A DNA stretch of 64,000 nucleotides. Source: Phytopythium helicoides (taxonomy: Eukaryota; Oomycota; Peronosporomycetes; Pythiales; Pythiaceae). Under the pieces are notes generated by a model, which saw only the letters and a list, made by a program, of their open reading frames with translations, searched no databases and was not told the origin of the DNA. A program made the position numbers and the translations under genes. The stretch covers positions 310,001 through 374,000 of the forward strand of contig JANFNE010000036.1 of assembly GCA_024867545.1 (NCBI GenBank), in the 5' to 3' direction. Below, piece by piece: positions 57,801 through 64,000 of this stretch (its first letter is position 1; each line of letters opens with the position of its first letter).

Positions 57801-59084
57801 TCGCATTACCAGAGCGAGGCACTACGACAGGCGTATGTGATCCTTGGTAGTGTTGACGTACTTGGCAACCCGATGATCGCGTGGCGTAACCTCCGCGGGG
57901 GCTTCCAGGATTTCATATACGAGCCAGCCCATGGTATTACCCAAGGACCACAGGCGTTCGCGTACGGTATGGGACGCGGGACGCTATCGCTCGTGCGTGC
58001 ATCTGTGTATACGTTCTTGGACTTCAATTCGCGCATTCTATCTGCGTTCTCGCTCGGCCTGTCCGAAGCGTGCCTGAAGCTGGATGACTATACCGGGTAT
58101 CCTGCGACGCGCAACATTTTCCAGGGTGTGGCGCAGGGAATTTCTGGCGTTATCGTAGCCCCAATCCATTCGGTTGAGGCGCATGGTGTGCGCGGTGTCT
58201 TTCCAGGCGTTGTGGCGGGCGCGTTTGGTCTTGTGTTGAAACCTTTGCTTGGTTTGTCGCTGGCGACTGCCACGACGACAGCCACTCTTCGCGACGCAAT
58301 CGACCCAAACACAAAGGCGCTGCTTGTTCGTGTACGTCCACCGCGTCACATAGATCTGCGATCGAAGCGACTCAAGGTGTATTCATATGTTGAGTCCCTT
58401 GGCGAAGAGATTGTGCGCAAAATTCGAGGCGGTAGATACCGCGCCGACGGATACCTTGGTCATGTGGACCTTAAGCAAAAGTGTTTGCTGGTGACCAAGA
58501 AGCGAATCCTGTTTTTGGATGTCAAGGCATCGGGACAAAAGTATGACGTGGAGTGGGAGCTACTTGCAGAAGAGGTCATCATGGTTGACTGCCGCAAGGC
58601 ACCAGGCGAGCAAACAGTAACTATATTCTACATGGAGGATGAGTTCAAGGGCAGTGGCTCCAATGGCGGAGCTATTAGTGGTGGCAGTATCACTAGTGCT
58701 GCAGGTATCGGCGCTGGCGGGTCTCGATCCCCAGGACTGCCAAGAGGAATGCTGCTGAAGAAGCACGTTGTCGCGCTACCGGACTCCAAGACTCTTTTTG
58801 TGCGCGCGATGCTGCAGCAACAAGAGCGGTCGTTGCTTACCAAGATGAACAGTGTCGTGTCGGATCACTCGACGCAGAGTCCAGTGCCGTCAGTTGGCAA
58901 AGCCGCGTCAATTGAGCTTGGTGCGTGGCCGCAAGCTCACACCCAGCGGCACCGCATGCCTTCATCGTACCCGATTTTCCGTCTGCCGTCTACTATGCAG
59001 CTCACGAGGAGCGCATCAAATCTGTCTCAAGCGCTGCACGATGAGCAGCACGACCACGACGAGGGAGGTGAACACGATGAGTAA
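45805..59084 (+). CDS. VPS13: VPS13-family bridge-like lipid transfer protein
   Basis: Exons 45805-46250, 46322-46416, 46489-55180, 55252-57478, 57567-59084; about 4,325 aa. The N-terminus is a chorein domain (LLTSALGSYVDPKCFSSDKI, ELKIPWNRLQSDSVVATVDD). Next come HVRIEDRHTGDHPFAVGVAI and NWQPSYVD, typical of VPS13, then long beta-rich repeats forming the lipid groove, a VAB-like region (YWIRNNTGLPMKYW, WIVNLTGLKLEYEF), an APT1/ATG_C-like end (LGNPMIAWRNLRGGFQDFIY) and a C-terminal PH-like domain (HIDLRSKRLKVYSYV). VPS13 proteins carry glycerophospholipids between membranes at contact sites. At least seven one-base frame breaks occur: about 46159, 46330, 48057, 48388, 49800, 50430, 50893. A local disturbance at 51930-51985 nets to zero. 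Most lie in homopolymers, and the total length stays a multiple of three. Confidence 0.9.
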
Positions 59085-59193
59085 GGAAGCTAGTAGTCGA
59101 GATTTCTTCGTGCAGGCGATTTTGTATGTGTAGAAGTGAATGTCAATAGAGAGAGCTATGAGCAGGCGACCCTACTCTCTGCTGCCTGTCTTC

Positions 59194-61757
59194 CTACTGG
59201 ACAGGTTCGAGATTCCACGTCGAGATGTAGGTCTCCTCCTCAGCTCGTCCAGATTCCTGCACCTCGGCATCTGTCTTGCGCTGGGCCTTCCACATCCGTG
59301 CATAGATGCCGTCTTGCACCTGCAAAAGCTCGTCGTGCGTACCGCGTTCGGCGATCTCTCCGCTGCGAAGCACGATAATCTGATTGGCATCTCGCACCTG
59401 GGAAAAAATCATCAGCCACCTGTCGGTCATTGCAACAGGATACAACAGCATGTTTATCATAAACGTACCGTTGACAGGCGGTGCGCGATCACAAGCATTG
59501 TACGGTTCGATTGAAGACGCTTGAGTGCAGCCTGGATTTCCTGCTCTGTGACCGTGTCAAGTGCCGACGTTGCCTCATCCAAGATGACGAATGGAGGATC
59601 CTTCAGCAGAGTCCGCGCAATAGCCACTCGCTGTTTCTCACCACCGGAGAGCTTGAGTCCGCGCTCACCCACCTTGGTATTCCACTGTTCTGGAAGTGAC
59701 ATGATAAAATCATAGATGCGCGCGCTTTTGGCGGCCTCCACAATTTGGTCGAACGTCGCTTTGAGGTTTCCGTACTTGATGTTGCTCAGAATTGTGTCAT
59801 TGAATAGCACCGTGTCCTGCGGTACAATACCGATCGCTCGACGGAGTGAGTGCTGTGTCACCTTGGAGATGTCCTGATGGTTCACAAGCACCTTGCCCGA
59901 CTTGCATTCGTAGAAGCGGAAGAGCAAGCGCGAAATGGTTGTCTTACCGGCTCCTGTCTCGCCCACAAGTGCAGTAGTTGTGCCGCTCGGGATAGTAAAT
60001 GTCAAGTCCTTGACACCCGAGGTATCCGTCTGCGACGGATAGTGGAAATACACGTGGCTAAAGTCAACCTGGATGCCATTACGCGCAGCGTGGTCGCACA
60101 CGGACAGCTCTCGGGCATTCGGCTGGTCCACAATATCGGGCTCGACAGACAGCAGTTCGCTCAACTTCTTCATATCCACAACCGCATTGATAACCATGTT
60201 GTAGATGCCTCCCAGGAAGAACAGAGGTTGAAACAGGTTGCTCAAATACACGGAGATGGCAACAAACGCTCCGATGTCGAGTTGGCGTCCATCGCTATTC
60301 GCAACCACGTGAGGAGCCGCAAGCGCCAATGCAATGAGTACGGTCAGCTGGATGATCACTGACTGCGAGCCGTTGAGCAGGCTCAGTGACGCTTGCACTG
60401 ATACCGAGTATCGCTGGTACTTTTCAATCACCTTTGCGTAGCTCTCGACTTCGTACTTTTCGTTAGAGAAGTATTTGATAGTCTCATAGTTGATGAGAGC
60501 ATCTGTAGCCTTGTCATGGTACTCATTGTCGTGGCGAGTCGATGCTTCGCGGAACTGCTTGCGCCACAGCGTGATCTTGATGGTCAAGTACGCGTACACG
60601 ACGAGGCTGGAGAAGGCCACGAACGAGAGACTCGCGAGCTCAAAGTGCACAGCGAAGATAATCACAACCACGACCGACTCGGCGAGCGTCGGGAACAAGT
60701 ACAAGAATACGTACGATACGACCGAGTTGGCCGACTCGACGCCACGATCCATCGAGCGGAGGACGTCGCCAAGCTTTTTCTGGACGTGCCAGTCGTATGA
60801 CAGCGACTGCACGTGCTCGTAAGTGAGCGTCGCGAGCTCAATGTACGCCGTTTGCTTGACTCGGAGGTAAATGAGCGACTGGAGCTCCTTGAACAGCTTG
60901 GAGATGAGCGTGAGACCCGAGTAGGCAGCGATGTCCCAGATGGCACCGGGGACATCGCCCCCAAGCAGCTTGTTCGTTGCCAGGGCCATGTACAGCGGTG
61001 CTGCGAGGTTGGAAAGCTTGGAGATGATGAGCACCATGTATGTGCTGAGCGCTCGGATCTTGTTGACCGCGCCGTGCGGCCAGAAGTACGGCTTGAGGAT
61101 GTACACGAGCTTGACGAACGAGATGCCTCGAGGCTGTGCAGGCTGCGACGGCGCCACGGCCGTATCCAAGTTGTCCGCGGGCTGCTGTTTCGGCGAGACC
61201 GTCGACTCGAGCAGGTAATTGAGGTTGACGACCTCCAGCACCGTGAAGATGAGCGGCAGCGAGTTCGCGATGTTGGCGTCTCGCAGCGTGTACTGAGCTT
61301 CGTCGGAGGGCGAGAAAGCGTCGAGGCGGAACGAGTCGACGGCCAGCGAGCCCACGAAGGCGAGCGCCAGCGCGTGCGCGAGCCACGTCCACGCCCTGGT
61401 ATCCGGGAAGCGCGCGGCGAGCGAAAAGAGCGCGGCCTTGGCGAGCGTGGCCCACACGGGCAGCGCCCAGAACTGCCAGCGCACGCTAGCAGGGCTGTCG
61501 ACGAGCCACGCGAGCGCCAGGAAGGCGCGCGGGCCGAGCGCGACGGACGCCACGAGCAGGATGCTCGCCAGGTCCCACGCGAAGAGCACGATGAGGCTGA
61601 ACTGCAGGCAGAGCATCTGCCGCTTGGCCATGCGGCGCTTGCCGCCGGCCGCCGCCGCGTCGTCGTCGTCGCGCCAGCGGCTGAAGGCCGCGGCCTTTTG
61701 CTCGCGTGCACCCGCCGGCAGCAGCGGAGACGCCTCGGTGGCTGCAGTCGGCGCCAT
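59194..61757 (-). CDS. ABC transporter, ABCB6/HMT1 type (half-transporter with extra N-terminal TM domain)
   Basis: Exons (minus) 61757-59469 and 59397-59194; 830 aa, the usual length for this group. Residues about 50-190 hold an extra hydrophobic domain of roughly five TMs (TMD0). An ABC exporter TMD follows (six TMs, with DALINYETIKYFSNEKYEVE typical of the ATM1/ABCB6/HMT1 branch). The nucleotide-binding domain has GETGAGKTT (Walker A), GIVPQDTVLFNDTI (Q-loop), LSGGEKQRVAIAR (signature), FVILDEATSALD (Walker B) and AHRLST (H-loop), all intact. Such proteins export porphyrins, or phytochelatin/glutathione-metal conjugates, across vacuolar, lysosomal or Golgi membranes as homodimers. TMD0 favours HMT1/ABCB6 over mitochondrial ATM1, and no mitochondrial presequence is seen. 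Confidence 0.92.
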
Positions 61758-61981
61758 GGCGAGGGAGGAGAAGGAGTGGCGGGGCGCGCCGATCCAAGGG
61801 CTATTTCAGCAAATACGCCCCACCTCTATGCAGCGGCGCAAGGTCCGACGGGATGCGCTCGTCACAGCTTTGGCGAGGTGACTTATCTAAGCTCTTTCTT
61901 GTGAGTGGATCGACTTGGTCCTGCTACGCACAAAAGAAGTAGAGGGCGTAGACTGCTCGTCGATATCAAACGAGCAAACCT

Positions 61982-63913
61982 CTAGTTGTCGTGAGTTTCG
62001 GCATCGCGAAGATCATCACGAAGTATAGTTGCAGATCTGGTGTCGGCCTCAGCTAGATCTTGCTCTAGCAGATCGCAATTCAAGCTCGATAGAAGCGGTC
62101 GATCCAAGGTGCTCGCTTCCAGCGTGGAGCCGAACGAAGAATCGTCTACTCTGTGCGATCTATCAGCCGCCGTGCCATCGCTCTCGGCACAACAGACAGT
62201 CGGGGTAGTTGAGATTGATTCCGATGTGGCAAAGGCAACCACATGGGCGAGTATGCTCGCAAGAGCACTTTCAACCTCGATCAATTCATTGATGGTCTGA
62301 TCAAAGTCTTCATAGCCAACTTTCTCAATCGTTGGGATCTCTGGACCACGAATCTGTAGCTGGTCGGCAATAGAGTTAGGAGTGCTTTCACTGTTTGCAG
62401 TAGGCAATATAGGCGAAGTAGTTGGAGAATATTCGACGCTTAGTGGTGCTTCGTGGCACGTCTTTTCATTAGGTCTTGAGTGTTTCAGTTGCTTGCTAGC
62501 ACTCGTCTCGCCTTCGACAAACCTCAACATATCTTCAACAACGCGCTGAACAGCTATTGGAAGGTCTGGTACACCGAATCGAATAATTGCGGGATGCTCA
62601 ACATCTTCAGTGTCATTTAAGATGACAAGAGAGCGTTCTTCTAGCGTTGGACTCGCTTCATCTGCATCCACTTCAATAAATATTAGTTGTCCAGACGACT
62701 CTGTGGACACGGCGCAACTAGTCGCCTCAAATGATTTACTCCCATCGTGCTGTTCCTCGAATGGTAAATTATAATTGGCCCCGGCTGCTACAACCGTACC
62801 AACAACCCCTGACGTACGGGCTACTTGACCGCTCATTTGTTTATCGTTAAAGTCTCTTGGTGTCCTTTGTAGTCGAATACGAGTTAGCTTGGAACGCCAC
62901 GAGGCTTGGATACATATCGCTGCTTCCATTTGCTCAAAGTGCTTTATTCTCCATGATCGGACACTCCGCCACCATTGCGCAATTTTAGCGGCACAGACTC
63001 GAGTAGCACTGTAACGACGTTTTAAAACCCAGCCTCGAACGAACCACCGAATGAATGCAACTGCTTGCCTAAGTTGACTCACCCGAAGGAGTGCTAGGTG
63101 CCGACGACACCAGGTCTGTATTACAATAAGAGCTCTTCGTTTGCTGGTCCATGCTCTCCGAGCTAACTTTCCACGCGTATGTTTCTGAATTATCAGGGAA
63201 GATAAATTCCTAGCTTCAATAAGAAGTTGTCGCCGTTTTCGACAAAGATTACAGCGAACAAATCGCTGAATACGCACTGCAGCTTGCACTCTTGTACGAC
63301 GAGTTATGCCTTCTAATTTCAGCTGTCTGAGTATCAGTTGTGCTTGTTTTTGTCGATAAAAACATTGTAAAGTGAGTGCTGCATTTGCTCGAAGAATTTT
63401 GATTCCTTGATAGCGTCGTTGTTCAAGACGCAATCTAAGCGTGGACTGCAGAACGACGGATGCGTCATATTGCTTCTTTTTTAAGGCTTCACGAGCACGA
63501 AGCAAATCTTCCTGACGTTGTATCGCTTCTTGTATGTGCTTTGCGCGCACTTGCTGGTCAATCGCGTCTTTTTGTTGTTTCAAATGCAGTTGCTGATATG
63601 ATCGCTGAAGCGCTTGCCACTCCTCACGAAGTTTGGCATATTTCTCTTTTTCATGTTCGAGATTCAGTTTGAGAGCGTCTACTTGAGCTTTAAGGGCGAT
63701 ATCAGACTTGTTCATCAAGGACGGCTCTACCCCGAGTCGATTCGATTTGACTCTGAACGAAGAGTCTTGTTCCTGCTTATCAGCCGTCTGAGGAAGAGAA
63801 GGCGAACTGACATTGCTTTTCGGGTCCTCACGCCTCTTTCGTCGAAGCTCAGTTGTTCGTTGGACAATGGCCTCCATTTTGGATTGACCGGCAACAGTAT
63901 TGGTCGCACTCAT
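61982..63913 (-). CDS. IQ-motif coiled-coil protein
   Basis: Intronless, 643 aa, start at 63913 (MSATNTVAGQSK). Residues about 70-160 are a charged coiled coil (ALKLNLEHEKEKYAKLREEW). A tandem array of IQ-like calmodulin-binding motifs follows at about 160-360: AALTLQCFYRQKQAQ, AAVRIQRFVRCNLCRKRR, LSSLIIQKHTRGKLARR, ALIVIQTWCRRHLAL and AAICIQASWRSKLTRIRL. The last ~280 residues are acidic/Ser-rich without a domain. The order resembles ciliary or centrosomal IQ proteins, but no orthologue is assigned. Codon use is visibly more A/T-rich than in all other genes here, especially in the IQ part. No partner or pathway is evident from context. Confidence 0.8.
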   Translation of the reverse strand: MSATNTVAGQSKMEAIVQRTTELRRKRREDPKSNVSSPSLPQTADKQEQDSSFRVKSNRLGVEPSLMNKSDIALKAQVDALKLNLEHEKEKYAKLREEWQALQRSYQQLHLKQQKDAIDQQVRAKHIQEAIQRQEDLLRAREALKKKQYDASVVLQSTLRLRLEQRRYQGIKILRANAALTLQCFYRQKQAQLILRQLKLEGITRRTRVQAAVRIQRFVRCNLCRKRRQLLIEARNLSSLIIQKHTRGKLARRAWTSKRRALIVIQTWCRRHLALLRVSQLRQAVAFIRWFVRGWVLKRRYSATRVCAAKIAQWWRSVRSWRIKHFEQMEAAICIQASWRSKLTRIRLQRTPRDFNDKQMSGQVARTSGVVGTVVAAGANYNLPFEEQHDGSKSFEATSCAVSTESSGQLIFIEVDADEASPTLEERSLVILNDTEDVEHPAIIRFGVPDLPIAVQRVVEDMLRFVEGETSASKQLKHSRPNEKTCHEAPLSVEYSPTTSPILPTANSESTPNSIADQLQIRGPEIPTIEKVGYEDFDQTINELIEVESALASILAHVVAFATSESISTTPTVCCAESDGTAADRSHRVDDSSFGSTLEASTLDRPLLSSLNCDLLEQDLAEADTRSATILRDDLRDAETHDN

Positions 63914-64000
63914 CCCGTGCTTGTCTTGCCTTCGACGGAGGAAAGCAACATACTCGTCCCATTGTATTTGCTGGGTTTTGTTAAGCAGTACGGTAAGATT

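Noticed and set aside
60813..61904. 363-codon plus-strand frame over the ABC transporter
   Set aside because: Arg/Glu/Val-rich antisense text; the real gene is intact on the minus strand.

Overview
The window is a gene-dense stretch of a eukaryotic nuclear genome. It most likely comes from an oomycete (stramenopile). The pointers are short GT-AG introns of about 45-90 nt with GTRNGT-type donors and CTGAC/CTAAC branch sites, very small intergenic gaps, fairly high GC, a mitochondrial HslV protease, a PTPS-III-like pterin enzyme and lineage-typical domain fusions. I see no tRNA, rRNA, CRISPR array or transposon. All gene structures were built by hand from splice signals, phase and protein sense. 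With one frame event allowed per flagged site, the rebuilt exon lengths sum to whole codons.

Left part (1-20 kb): 3' end of a TPLATE/adaptin-appendage-like gene; a 7-TM (GOST/Wntless-like) protein fused to a class-3 lipase; an ankyrin protein; cysteine dioxygenase; cytochrome c oxidase subunit 6a; a Dsc3-like ubiquitin-fold membrane protein; a BED-finger/pterin-synthase fusion; a DDX5/Dbp2 helicase with an unusually long intron; a locus coding two inward-rectifier K+ channel units; and a TPR co-chaperone-like gene.

Middle (20-45 kb): a PDZ + zinc finger + AGC kinase (Rim15/IRE/MAST-like); Efg1; the PKA regulatory subunit; three paralogous acid-sphingomyelinase-like phosphodiesterases with identical intron positions (27.7-29.4, 37.7-39.4, 40.1-41.9 kb); between them a 1371-aa multi-FHA/cyclic-nucleotide-domain protein, TRAPPC13, HslV and peptidyl-tRNA hydrolase 2; then ribosomal protein uL23 (RPL23a) and striatin.

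Right part (45-64 kb): a 13-kb VPS13 gene, an ABCB6/HMT1-type ABC transporter and an AT-richer IQ-motif coiled-coil gene.

The genes are mostly unrelated housekeeping and signalling loci, packed as divergent or convergent pairs, not as a pathway cluster. About twenty single-base frame breaks occur in otherwise well-conserved genes. Most sit in short homopolymer runs and look like sequencing or assembly errors. Gene calls below span such breaks and say where they are.
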